Below are positions 26,773 through 35,318 of a DNA stretch of 64,000 nt, in pieces. Below the pieces are notes generated by a model. That model was not told where the DNA came from, did no database searches, and worked only from the letters and a program-made list of their open reading frames with translations. The DNA is from Fimbriimonadaceae bacterium (GTDB taxonomy: Bacteria > Armatimonadota > UBA10988): NCBI GenBank assembly GCA_020850355.1, contig JADZEX010000021.1:124001-188000 (forward strand), in the 5' to 3' direction. Position numbers and translations under genes: made by a program. Each line of letters starts with the position of its first letter. Position 1 is the stretch's first letter.

Positions 26773-29208
26773 CTACGGTTCCAACCGCCAGGACAGCATA
26801 CCACCGGAGCAGCCCTCGCGCAGGTCGACCTCGATCCGCAGGGCGCTGGTGGTGACCGCCTCGCAAGTGACGCGGTTGTACTGGTCGGGCGCCACGCCGT
26901 AGACGCCGGCCGGCCGCACCGCCTGCCAGGTCTCGCCATCGCGCCAGAGCAGTCGCCAGGCGGCCGGCACGCGGCACTGCCCCTGACCGGTGTCGTCGAA
27001 CCAGTAGACGCGCACCCCGGTCACCGGGCGCGCCGGTTCGAGCGCCAGCTCGATCCACTCCCGGCCGCCGCGGTGGTCCCACCAGGTGAAGCGCCGGCGC
27101 GTCTGGTCATTGCTGCTGGCGGGATCGCCGGGATCCAAGACTGCGCTGACCGTGTCGCCGGACCAGCAGTGCGAGGCCCGGACCGGGCTCGGCTGTGGCC
27201 GCGGCCAGACTCGCGTGGCGGCCGGGTCGACCAGCGGGAAGGCGCTGATCCGCAGCCGCGCGCAGCCCATCGGGATCAGCCGCAGCGGCTCGCGGGGGCC
27301 CTCGGCCGCGAACGGTCCGGGCTCGACCTCGCCGACCAGGCCGTTCTCCTGGAGCTGCCAGTTGGCGATCCGGCGCCCGGTGGCGCGCAGCTCCAGCGGT
27401 ACCTCGGGCACCCACGGCTGCGCCGGCAGTTCGCCGGTCCGGCGGAACTCTAGGTCGGCCACGGGATCCGCGCCGGTCAGCTCCAGGCCGTAGTTCCAGG
27501 GCCCCGTCGGCCACAACTCCTCGCCGTGCCACGGATCCTCGGCGGCGCCGTAGCGGCGGGTCTCGCTGGGGATCGCCAGCGCCCAGGTCAGCGGCCCGCG
27601 GTCGATGCTGACCGTCCCGCGGTTGCCTTCCCAACGCCGTAGCCGCAGCGGCATCGGCAGCTTCAGGTGGACCTCGTCGCCGTCGCTCCAGGTGCGCTCG
27701 ATCTGCACCCAGGATCCTGCCGCGGGGCTGGCGTCCTGGCCAGCCACCGACACGGTGGCGTTCGGACACCAGGCCGGAATCCGCAGCGTCAGCGGGAAGG
27801 CGACGTCGCGCGGGGTCTGCAGGTGCAGGTGGACGACATCGTCGAAGGGGTACGCGGTGTCTTCGCTGAGCCGCACCGTGGTGCTGCCGTCGCCGACCCG
27901 TGCGGTCACTTGCGACGGCGCGTAGAGCGCGGCGGCCAGCCCGCCGCCGGGCGTCGCCAACCAGAGCTGCTCGGTGTAGGTCGGCCAGCCAAAGGCGACG
28001 TTGTGCTGGCAACAGCGGAAGGCGCGGGGGTTGTAGCTGAACATGTCCCCGCCGTTCTCGATGTCCGGCGCCTTGCTGCCGCGGTCGAGCTGCACCTGGT
28101 TCGGGCAGGTCAGGTAGTGCAACGCCCGCAGGTCGGCGGTCTGCGCGGCGGGCAAGCTGTTGAAGGCAACATCCTCGGTGCGCGCCGCCCAGAGCGGGTC
28201 GCCGGTCAGCCGCAGCAGCAGGCCAGCGCTGTAGATGAACTCGGTCATCGTGCAGGTCTCGGCGCCCTGCCGCGGACCACGGTAACCCGGCCGGGCGTTT
28301 TCGTCGGCGCCAAACAGCCCGCCAGGGACCTCGCCGTACTCGCCCCAGACCTGCGCGTAGACCTGCCGCGTGGCCGCCAGGTGCGCCGGATCACCGCTCT
28401 GCGCCCACCACTGCGCTGGCCCGCGGAAGGCCTCGGCCGCGTTCACGCCGTGGTGGCTCGGCACGCTGCTGCTCCACGGCGCGGTGTGCTCGTGATTGCG
28501 CTGCGCCAGCGCCAGCAGCCACGCCTCGCCAGTCTGGTTGTACAGCCAGTGCAGCCAATCGAGCTGGTCGGCGCCGCGGATCCAGCCCCACCAGCGGCGG
28601 GAGTCGGGGTGAGCCAGGAACTGCTCGTCGGGAATCGCTGCCAGGAACTGCGCGTAGCGCAGCATCAGCGGCAGCACGCGGGCGTCCGCGGTGGCCTCCC
28701 AGTGGCTGCGCAGCGCGAACAGCATCACCATGTTCGGCCACAGGTCGAGCAGCCGCTTGTTCTCGCGCGGGCCGAACCAGCCGTCGGGCTCCTGGCTGCG
28801 GAGCACAGCCTCGATCCAGCGCTCTGCCTCGGCCAGCAGGCGCGGATCGCCGGTCAGGTGGGCCAGTTGCAGGTAGCCGCGCAGCCAGTAGGGCAGCTCC
28901 TCCCAGGGCGAGTGCCCCTGCCCGTCGGCCGCCGCCCAGGCGTTGCCCTCGAAGCGGCAGAAGCTGGCGATCTCCGGCAAGTGACCGGTCAAGCCGTGAG
29001 CCATCAGCCGCAACTGCTCGGCCACCCAACCCTCGGCGGTGACGGCGCCCAGCGGCAGCTTCACCAGCGGGCTTGGCCGCAACGGCGGGCGGTGACCCTG
29101 GTACAGCGCCGGCCCCGCCGGCAGCACGCGCAGCTCGCGGATCATACCTGCCTCCTGCGCCCCGCCGCACGTCGCGGCCAGCAGCCCGGCGCCCAGCCAG
29201 CGCCACAT
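26773..29208 (-). CDS. Secreted GH127-like enzyme (DUF1680) with C-terminal discoidin-like module
   Basis: An 811-residue protein with signal peptide MWRWLGAGLLAATCGGAQ; GAGGAGAC precedes the ATG. The alpha/alpha barrel carries E317 and C319 (GAETCT) and C399-C400 (FRCCQHN). These parallel the zinc ligands and nucleophilic Cys of GH127, with spacing 80 instead of 77. The acid/base equivalent is probably E303 in GADENARPGY, a shifted position typical of a different subfamily. Residues about 690-811 (WWDHRGGREWIELAL, VTGVRVYWFDD) look like an F5/8-type carbohydrate-binding module. It should act outside the cytoplasm on arabinofuranose-type linkages or related sugars; exact specificity is unknown. 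Confidence 0.8.
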   Translation of the reverse strand: MWRWLGAGLLAATCGGAQEAGMIRELRVLPAGPALYQGHRPPLRPSPLVKLPLGAVTAEGWVAEQLRLMAHGLTGHLPEIASFCRFEGNAWAAADGQGHSPWEELPYWLRGYLQLAHLTGDPRLLAEAERWIEAVLRSQEPDGWFGPRENKRLLDLWPNMVMLFALRSHWEATADARVLPLMLRYAQFLAAIPDEQFLAHPDSRRWWGWIRGADQLDWLHWLYNQTGEAWLLALAQRNHEHTAPWSSSVPSHHGVNAAEAFRGPAQWWAQSGDPAHLAATRQVYAQVWGEYGEVPGGLFGADENARPGYRGPRQGAETCTMTEFIYSAGLLLRLTGDPLWAARTEDVAFNSLPAAQTADLRALHYLTCPNQVQLDRGSKAPDIENGGDMFSYNPRAFRCCQHNVAFGWPTYTEQLWLATPGGGLAAALYAPSQVTARVGDGSTTVRLSEDTAYPFDDVVHLHLQTPRDVAFPLTLRIPAWCPNATVSVAGQDASPAAGSWVQIERTWSDGDEVHLKLPMPLRLRRWEGNRGTVSIDRGPLTWALAIPSETRRYGAAEDPWHGEELWPTGPWNYGLELTGADPVADLEFRRTGELPAQPWVPEVPLELRATGRRIANWQLQENGLVGEVEPGPFAAEGPREPLRLIPMGCARLRISAFPLVDPAATRVWPRPQPSPVRASHCWSGDTVSAVLDPGDPASSNDQTRRRFTWWDHRGGREWIELALEPARPVTGVRVYWFDDTGQGQCRVPAAWRLLWRDGETWQAVRPAGVYGVAPDQYNRVTCEAVTTSALRIEVDLREGCSGGMLSWRLEP

Positions 29209-29239
29209 CGCAGTCTCCTCGCCGCCGGCTGGCGCGGCC

Positions 29240-32200
29240 TCAGTGCCCGGCGGCGGGGGCCCGCCAGTCGCGCTTCGTCACGGGCGTCGTGCTGACCGGC
29301 CAACTGGCGCGGTAACGGTCCTGGTAGAGCCCAATCTGCTCGGCCGGGATCGGCCGGAAGCCGACCTGGCTGAGCAGCGGCGCATCGGGCCGCAGCCGGT
29401 AGTCGCCGGCGGCCGCGTCGACAAAGCCGGGGTCGGTCTCGGCGAACTCGCCGTTCTCGACCAGGTTCAGCACAGCCTGGTTGCCGGTGGTCAGGCGGCC
29501 ACAGCGGTAGAACACGTTGCGCCAGAGGTGGTTGATCCCCGGCTCCTGCATCATCGTGGCGATCCGCGGGTAGCGCTGCAGGTAGAGCGCGCTGGTGAAG
29601 AACTCGGCCGGGCTCTTCCGGTCGGCGATCATCCGCCAGACGCTGTTGCCGCTGTTCCAGCCGCCGGAGACGCCCTGTTTGCAGTCGATGAACAGGTTGT
29701 TGTCCATCACATTGTCGCGTCCGCTGTTCATCTGCACGGCGCCAAAGTTGCCGTTGGCGCTGCGGATGAAGATGTTGCCGTAGACCACCATGTCACTGAT
29801 GGCGTCGTCGAAGCGAATCGCCGCCTGCCCGTGGACCGCGGCGCCCTCGCCCGGCTTGCCGCAGTTGGTGAAGCGGTTGTACCGGAAGATCACCCCGCGG
29901 TAGGTCGGGTTCATGAACAGCTCCATGGCGCCCTGGTCGTCGGACTCCAGCACGGCGCTATGGACCTCGTTGAACTCAATCAGGTGGTCGTTGCCCTCGA
30001 TTCGCATCACGCTGCTGGGGCAGTTGTACATCAGGTTGTGAGCCACCCGGTTGCCGACGCCTTCGAGCTGCACCGCCGGGGTGTAGGTCCGGTCGATTCG
30101 CCCGAAGTCCCAGATCCGGCAGTTCTCGACGACGTGCCGCCCCGGCGTCAGCGTGGCGCGGTCGCCGCCGATCACCTCGCTGGCGCGGCGGCCGATGGTG
30201 TGGATGTCGCAGCCCAGCAGCGTGTTGGCCTCGCCGCCCAGGATGCTGATGCCGTTGCCGGCGAAGCGACTGATGCTGCAGCCAGCCACCAGGCAGTTGC
30301 GGCAGTCGGTCAGCAGCAGCCCGTGGTGACGCGCCAGATCGAAGTTCAGACCCTCCAGCCGGACGTGGTTGACCTGTGCCATGGTGACCATCGGTGTGGG
30401 TGTCAGGCCGAGTTCGACGGTCGCCTGGGCCAGGTCACTGGGCGGATAGAGGTAGAGCCGGCCGCTGCGCCGGTCGAGGTAGTACTCGCCCGGCAGGTCC
30501 AACTCTTCGAGCAGGTTGAAGGCGTAGTACTGAATGCCCTGCCCCGGGTGCATCCCGGGCGGGCCGTAGAGGTAGGCCTGCCCACAGCTCAGCGTCTTGG
30601 TGGCCGGATCGATCTTGCTGACCTTGATGGTGGCGTCGGCCCAGAGGTACCGGAAGTAGCCGAACAGCCAGGGCTCTTCGGCCTGCGTCCAGCGCGCGTG
30701 CCGGTCGTCGAGATACTCCACCACCGACGGCTTGTTGGTGCCGCGATCGCCAGGTTCGACCAGCCGCTTGATGCCGACGAAGCCCTGATTTGGCCAGCGC
30801 GCCAGGGTCTGCGCGCGGCCGTTGACGTACAGCTCCAGAGTCGGCGGCGCGGGCGGCTGGGCGAACCCGCGCACCGCCAGTTGGCCGTAGTCGCTAATGC
30901 CCTGCGCCTTGAGGTCAAACTCGACGACCTTGCCACGCGCCTCCTGCGGCAACCGCGCCAGGATCGCCGGGTCGGCCACCAGGCGGCTCTCGCGCAGGCG
31001 CTGGCCGCCGTAGAAGGTGGCCTTGCCCGGCTCGGTGGCACGCCAAACGGTCGGGCCGGCGGCGCTGCCGGAGTCGGCGGCCGTCAGCTCCAGCGGTCCG
31101 GCCACGGGGTACTCGCCGGGCAGCACCTGCACGGCGATGGCGCCCTTCTCACCGCGCGCTCGCAGAGCCCTGACCAGGTCGCGGGCGCGGGTCAGGCTGG
31201 CCACCGGCGCGGCCTGGGTGCCGGCGTTGGCGTCGACGCCTTGCGGGCTGAGCCAGACCTGCGCGGCGTAGGTCGGCACCGCCGGCACCAGCGCCCGGCT
31301 GGCCGCCACCTCGCGCGCGGGCAGGCCCTTGGCGACCCGATCCAACTCGGCGACTTTCTCGGCCGCCTCGAAGCGGTGCGGCTCGGGGTAGTCGCCGACC
31401 GCAGCGATCTTGGTGTACTCCGTCCGCGCCGCCGCGGTCTGGCCCTCGGCCTCGTAGCTCTGGGCGATCCGCAAGTGGGCGTAGCTGCGCAGCCCGAGTG
31501 GCGTGTCCGGCGAGGTTACCAACGCCTGGCAGGCCGTGCGGACCGCGGCGTACTGCTTGTTGGCCCACTGGCCGTGGGTCGCGCGAAAGCCCTCCATCAG
31601 CACCTCCCGCCGCTCGGCGGCCGCGGCCTCCGGCGACTCCGTGACGCCGAAGGTCGCCTTCAGGCGGTTGAACTCGGCCTTCACCACCGCCTTCGGCCAG
31701 GCGGCGCGGGCGACCTTGACCTCGTCCAGCAAGCCCCAGTAGTTGTGCCAGCCATTGCCCAGCGAGAACTCGCTGCCCAGCGAGAAGTCCCCGTCCCAGG
31801 GGTTCGGCAGCGCTGTGCTGCCCTGCTGGAAACCGTTGACGTAGGACGTCACCGACCCGGCCGTGCGGTCGACCACCAGCGCGACGTGGGCCCATTGCTG
31901 CAAAGCCAGCTTGAGGGCCGCGCTGCCGCCGGTCGAGACGGTCTTGCCGTCGGCGGCTTTGTAGCAGAAGTACCACATCAACTGCCCGTTGCCGGACAGG
32001 TCGATCACCAGGTAGGCGTCGGGGTAGGTCCCGCTGGCGAAGATCCGCCGCTGGTTCTGGGGGTCGTTGATGGTGAACTGCTGCGGTCGCAGCCAGGCAC
32101 TGAAGGTCCAGGAGCCCTTCCCGAAGCGCTGTGCGGCCGGCAGGTTGACCGTGACGACGCCGGCCGGCTGCCCGTCGAAGGCCGCCGCGTGCCCCGCCGG

Positions 32201-32377
32201 CGAGGTCGCCCAGGCGGTCGTGACCTTGCCCGGCAGGTTGTTACCCGACCGGTCGGCGGCTGCGGCGCCGGTGCCTTCGTCGAAGGTGTAGTGCAGCAAC
32301 AAGCCCTCCTGCGCGGTGGCGCAGGCGACGGTCAGCAGACTGCATAGCAGCAGCAGGCGATAGCGTGGCGGCAACAT
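29240..32377 (-). CDS. Secreted LamG plus right-handed beta-helix protein
   Basis: A 1045-residue protein. Signal peptide is residues 1-22. A LamG/concanavalin-type domain spans about 25-225 (LLLHYTFDEGTGAAAADRSG, WAHVALVVDR, LLDEVKVARAAW). A helical TPR-like stretch (AHLRIAQSYEAEGQTAAARTEY) covers about 255-350. A long parallel beta-helix follows from AAQVWLSPQGVDANAGT to about 990 (LEGLNFDLARHHGLLL, NCLVAGCSISRFAGNGISI, NVMDNNLFIDC). This architecture is common among secreted polysaccharide lyases and GH141-like enzymes. I could not pick out a sure catalytic pair. It lies 31 nt upstream of the GH127-like gene, same strand. Confidence 0.72.
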   Translation of the reverse strand: MLPPRYRLLLLCSLLTVACATAQEGLLLHYTFDEGTGAAAADRSGNNLPGKVTTAWATSPAGHAAAFDGQPAGVVTVNLPAAQRFGKGSWTFSAWLRPQQFTINDPQNQRRIFASGTYPDAYLVIDLSGNGQLMWYFCYKAADGKTVSTGGSAALKLALQQWAHVALVVDRTAGSVTSYVNGFQQGSTALPNPWDGDFSLGSEFSLGNGWHNYWGLLDEVKVARAAWPKAVVKAEFNRLKATFGVTESPEAAAAERREVLMEGFRATHGQWANKQYAAVRTACQALVTSPDTPLGLRSYAHLRIAQSYEAEGQTAAARTEYTKIAAVGDYPEPHRFEAAEKVAELDRVAKGLPAREVAASRALVPAVPTYAAQVWLSPQGVDANAGTQAAPVASLTRARDLVRALRARGEKGAIAVQVLPGEYPVAGPLELTAADSGSAAGPTVWRATEPGKATFYGGQRLRESRLVADPAILARLPQEARGKVVEFDLKAQGISDYGQLAVRGFAQPPAPPTLELYVNGRAQTLARWPNQGFVGIKRLVEPGDRGTNKPSVVEYLDDRHARWTQAEEPWLFGYFRYLWADATIKVSKIDPATKTLSCGQAYLYGPPGMHPGQGIQYYAFNLLEELDLPGEYYLDRRSGRLYLYPPSDLAQATVELGLTPTPMVTMAQVNHVRLEGLNFDLARHHGLLLTDCRNCLVAGCSISRFAGNGISILGGEANTLLGCDIHTIGRRASEVIGGDRATLTPGRHVVENCRIWDFGRIDRTYTPAVQLEGVGNRVAHNLMYNCPSSVMRIEGNDHLIEFNEVHSAVLESDDQGAMELFMNPTYRGVIFRYNRFTNCGKPGEGAAVHGQAAIRFDDAISDMVVYGNIFIRSANGNFGAVQMNSGRDNVMDNNLFIDCKQGVSGGWNSGNSVWRMIADRKSPAEFFTSALYLQRYPRIATMMQEPGINHLWRNVFYRCGRLTTGNQAVLNLVENGEFAETDPGFVDAAAGDYRLRPDAPLLSQVGFRPIPAEQIGLYQDRYRASWPVSTTPVTKRDWRAPAAGH

Positions 32378-32471
32378 CGGATCGCTCTCCCAGGCCAGGC
32401 GGCTGGTGGTTCGACGGCGTGGGTCGGAATCCTGTTCGCGACCGTCGACGAGGGGCCGGCCGTGGAGGCGC

Positions 32472-32477
32472 TATAAT
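32472..32477 (+). promoter_or_regulatory. Consensus -10 element (TATAAT) for cassette 2
   Basis: A perfect TATAAT lies 20 nt before the ATPase ATG. No -35 with good spacing is visible; TCGACG is 21 nt further up. It gives cassette 2 its own promoter, divergent from the LamG/beta-helix gene. Confidence 0.55.
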
Positions 32478-32497
32478 GCGGGCTGGGGTAACGACCG

Positions 32498-33739
32498 ATG
32501 CTCAATCGGCTGCACGTCACGGGCTTCAAGTCGCTGCGCGACGCGACGGTCGAGTTCGCGCCGCTAACCGTCGTGTTCGGCCCCAACGCCGCCGGCAAGA
32601 GCAACCTGCTGGACGCGGTGCAGGTGCTCTCGTTGCTGGGCACCGCGCGTACCGTGGCCGCGGCGCTGGAGGATCCGGCCGTGCGCGGTCGCCCGGCCGA
32701 GGCTTTCGCGCTGCCCGCCGGCGGCCTGGCGGCCTGGCACCAGCTCGCCGAAGCGCGGCTGGAGCTGGCGGCTGACCTCGCCCTGGCCAGCGGCGACTAC
32801 CGCTATCGCGTCGAAGTGGGCGTGGAGCCAGCGGCGGGGCAGCTCCGCGTCACCGATGAGCGGCTCACCAGCCTGACAGCCCGCGGCGAGTCCAAGCGGT
32901 TGGCGCCTCGGATCGGCCGCGACGGCGACCATCTCCGGGTCCGCCAGCGGGGCAGCGGCGGGCATCCCTACCAGGAGCAACTCGGGCTCGGACACACGCT
33001 GCTCTCCGATGGCCGGTTCGCTGGGGACCAGTACCCTGAGATTGTCGAGACCCGGGCCGAGCTGGCCGCCTGGCGGGTCTACTACCTCGACCCGCGGACC
33101 GCGATGCGCCAACCAGCACCGCCGCGGGAAGCCGACGACATCGGTCCGCTCGGCGCAGACCTTGCCCCGTTCCTGAATCGTCTGCAGGCAGCGCCGGAGC
33201 ACGGCCGCTGCTACCAGCGGCTGCAAGAACTGGTGCGGTACCTGATCCCGGCCGTCAGCGCGGTGCAGGTCGAACTCGACCAGCGCCGCGGGGTGCTCGA
33301 CCTGACGGTGGTGGAGGGCGGGGTGGAGTACTCCAGCCGGGTGGTTTCCGAGGGCACCTTGCGCGTGCTGGCGCTCTGCGCCCTCGCCGTCAACCCGTGG
33401 CGCGCTCAGCTGGTGGGGTACGAGGAGCCCGAGAACGGCGTCCATCCGCGGCGCCTGGAGCAGATCGCCAACCTGCTGCTGGACGTCGCCGAGAGCGGCA
33501 CCCAGGTGATCCTGACGACCCATTCGCCGCTGCTGGTGCGGCACTTCGCCGAGGCCCGGCGCCAGGATCCGGACCAGATTCGCCTGCTGGCGGTGCACCG
33601 CGACCGGCAGGGCACCTCCTTCGAGCCCTTCGACGATCGCGACCTGTTCCTGGATGCAGACATCGACGACAGTCTCAGCGAGCCGCTGGCAGCGCCCCGC
33701 CTGGAGACGGCCCTGGCGCGTGGGTGGTTCGATGCCTGA
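32498..33739 (+). CDS. AAA family ATPase, OLD/RecF-like (cassette 2, ATPase)
   Basis: A 413-residue ATPase. It starts MLNRLHVTGFKSLRDATVEF, has Walker A at 28-35 (GPNAAGKS), a signature-like VSEGTLRVLAL at 283-293, and a canonical Walker B with catalytic Glu, VGYEEPENGVHP (306-317). The switch motif is TTHSPLL (H342). The N-terminal layout matches cassette 1 position for position (GFKS at 9-12, Walker A at 28-35). The final 8 nt overlap the partner ATG, as in cassette 1. Proteins of this kind power DNA- or phage-sensing defence complexes with Toprim partners. Function here is inferred from that association. Confidence 0.85.
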   Translation: MLNRLHVTGFKSLRDATVEFAPLTVVFGPNAAGKSNLLDAVQVLSLLGTARTVAAALEDPAVRGRPAEAFALPAGGLAAWHQLAEARLELAADLALASGDYRYRVEVGVEPAAGQLRVTDERLTSLTARGESKRLAPRIGRDGDHLRVRQRGSGGHPYQEQLGLGHTLLSDGRFAGDQYPEIVETRAELAAWRVYYLDPRTAMRQPAPPREADDIGPLGADLAPFLNRLQAAPEHGRCYQRLQELVRYLIPAVSAVQVELDQRRGVLDLTVVEGGVEYSSRVVSEGTLRVLALCALAVNPWRAQLVGYEEPENGVHPRRLEQIANLLLDVAESGTQVILTTHSPLLVRHFAEARRQDPDQIRLLAVHRDRQGTSFEPFDDRDLFLDADIDDSLSEPLAAPRLETALARGWFDA

Positions 33740-34337
33740 CCCGCGTCGCGTCGTGGTCTTCGCCGAAGACACCGCCACCGACCAGTACGGCCAGGCTCTC
33801 CTGGAGCGCCTCGGCGGCGAGGGCGGAGTCAGCTTGGAGGTGGTCTCGGCTGTCCGGGAGGGCGGCGCCGCACGGGCGGTCAACGAGCTGGTTGCCTACC
33901 AGCGCCGGTGCCAGCGCCGCGGGGTGGCCCGCGGCCCGGTCGACCTCGGCGTGGTGATCCTCGACGCCGACCGCAAGGGTTGGGCGGACAGCCGGAAGCG
34001 CCTGCTCCAAGCCATCGACCCCGCGACCTTCCCGCTGGTCGCCGTCGGGTGCCCCGACCCGCATGTTGAGCGCTGGTACCTGGCCGACCGCAGTGCGTTT
34101 CGGCAGACCTACGGCGCCGAGCCCGCGACGCCGTCGCCAGGACGCCCTGGCACGGACTGCAAGCGGCTGATCCTCGAGGCCTTGCGAGCGGCCGGCGATC
34201 CGTTGCCGCGACTGTATCCCAGCGCCGCCGGGCGACTGGTGCAGGCGCAGGACCTCGAGCGCGCCGGGCGTGAAGTCGCCGAGCTGGACCACTTCATCAA
34301 GGAGTTGCGAGCGGCGCTACAGCGCCTCGCCGGCTGA
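33732..34337 (+). CDS. Toprim-like/DUF4276-like partner protein (cassette 2)
   Basis: A 201-residue protein whose ATG is in the overlap ATGCCTGA. VVVFAEDTATD carries E12, and GVVILDADRKGW carries D78 and D80, a Toprim-like E...DxD set. PHVERWYLAD at 110-119 matches the pattern of the partner in cassette 1 and of DUF4276 proteins. It probably forms a complex with the upstream ATPase and may be a nuclease. The last 21 nt overlap the convergent acetamidase gene, so the two coding regions share 34317-34337. Confidence 0.62.
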   Translation: MPDPRRVVVFAEDTATDQYGQALLERLGGEGGVSLEVVSAVREGGAARAVNELVAYQRRCQRRGVARGPVDLGVVILDADRKGWADSRKRLLQAIDPATFPLVAVGCPDPHVERWYLADRSAFRQTYGAEPATPSPGRPGTDCKRLILEALRAAGDPLPRLYPSAAGRLVQAQDLERAGREVAELDHFIKELRAALQRLAG

Positions 34338-35312
34338 CGCCTGGCCGGCCTTGGGCAGCAGCCGCCGAGGGAACTTCGCGACGACCGTGTACTGCGGGTC
34401 GACGATGTTGCCGATCCGCATCCGGCCGGCCTGGCTGTTGACCTGCCAGGCCTCCTGGCGGTCGTAACCGTGCTCTTCACACAGCCAGTGCAGCAGCTCG
34501 ACCTGGGCGATTTGCAGCGCCTCCAGCAGCGGTCGCCCGCTGCCGGCGGTCATGATCCAGTCGGCGTCGCGCAGTCGCGGCCACTGCGGGGTCGGGCCGC
34601 GCAGGACCTCCAGTCGCAAGGTCACTTCGGCGCTGGTCTCCAGGGCGCTGCGGCACAGCTCGCCATCGCCCTGGGCGGCGTGGATGTCGCCGAAGCAGAG
34701 CAGCGCCCCGGGGACCCAGACCGGCAGGTACAGCGTCGCGCCGACGCGGGTCTCGCAGCAGTCCAGGTTGCCGCCATACTCGCCCGGTGCCAGCGTCGTC
34801 TCGACGCGACCATAGCGCGGGGCGACGCCGATGCTGCCGACGAACGGCTCGAGTGGGATCTCTACCGCGCCGATTTGGCTGTCCGGGAGTTCCAGCCGGC
34901 CGACCTCCCGCGTCAGGTCGAGCTGCCATTCGAACATCCGGTTCGGCAGCGGGTCGTTCAGCAGCAGCTTGCGCCCGGGCACCTCGCCAGTCAGGCTGCC
35001 CATGCCAGCGCCCTGCGAGCTCCAGGCGGTGTCACGGGTCAGGGTGATCGCCTCGATGTGGACCGCCAGCACATCGTGGACCGCGGCGCCGTCGACATGG
35101 ATCGGGCCGACACAGGGGTTGCTGGTGAGGTAATGGAAGCCCCGGTCCTCGGGCTGCATCGTCGTCGGCAGCGGCTGCCGGCGGTCGTCCCAGCCGCGGG
35201 CGTCGCGGGTCGCCACCGTGATCGTATCGCCGTCGCCGACGTGGAACGCCGGCGGCACGCCGCCAAAGGTGTAGACGTAGCGCCGTGGTTCGAGGTGGTG
35301 GTGCTGCGGCAT
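34317..35312 (-). CDS. Acetamidase/formamidase family protein
   Basis: A 331-residue member of the FmdA/AmdA family, which hydrolyses short amides to ammonia and the acid. It has the family motifs HVDGAAVHDVLAVHIEAI near the N-terminus, GGNLDCCETRVGATLYLPV, and the conserved HAAQGDGE near residue 228. It starts 6 nt after the oligogalacturonate lyase stop codon, so the pair is an operon. The context suggests a sugar-derived amide or an unrelated nitrogen source, but the substrate is not evident. Its 3' end overlaps the cassette 2 partner gene by 21 nt. Confidence 0.87.
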   Translation of the reverse strand: MPQHHHLEPRRYVYTFGGVPPAFHVGDGDTITVATRDARGWDDRRQPLPTTMQPEDRGFHYLTSNPCVGPIHVDGAAVHDVLAVHIEAITLTRDTAWSSQGAGMGSLTGEVPGRKLLLNDPLPNRMFEWQLDLTREVGRLELPDSQIGAVEIPLEPFVGSIGVAPRYGRVETTLAPGEYGGNLDCCETRVGATLYLPVWVPGALLCFGDIHAAQGDGELCRSALETSAEVTLRLEVLRGPTPQWPRLRDADWIMTAGSGRPLLEALQIAQVELLHWLCEEHGYDRQEAWQVNSQAGRMRIGNIVDPQYTVVAKFPRRLLPKAGQASAGEAL

Positions 35313-35318
35313 CGCCGG

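Noticed and set aside
29243-32347. A 1034-codon open frame on the plus strand, and similar long frames opposite the other large minus-strand genes
   Set aside because: In GC-rich DNA the opposite strand of a real gene stays open by composition. The translations are Arg/Gly/Ala/Pro-rich with no domain or ribosome binding site, and real domains and signal peptides lie on the other strand.
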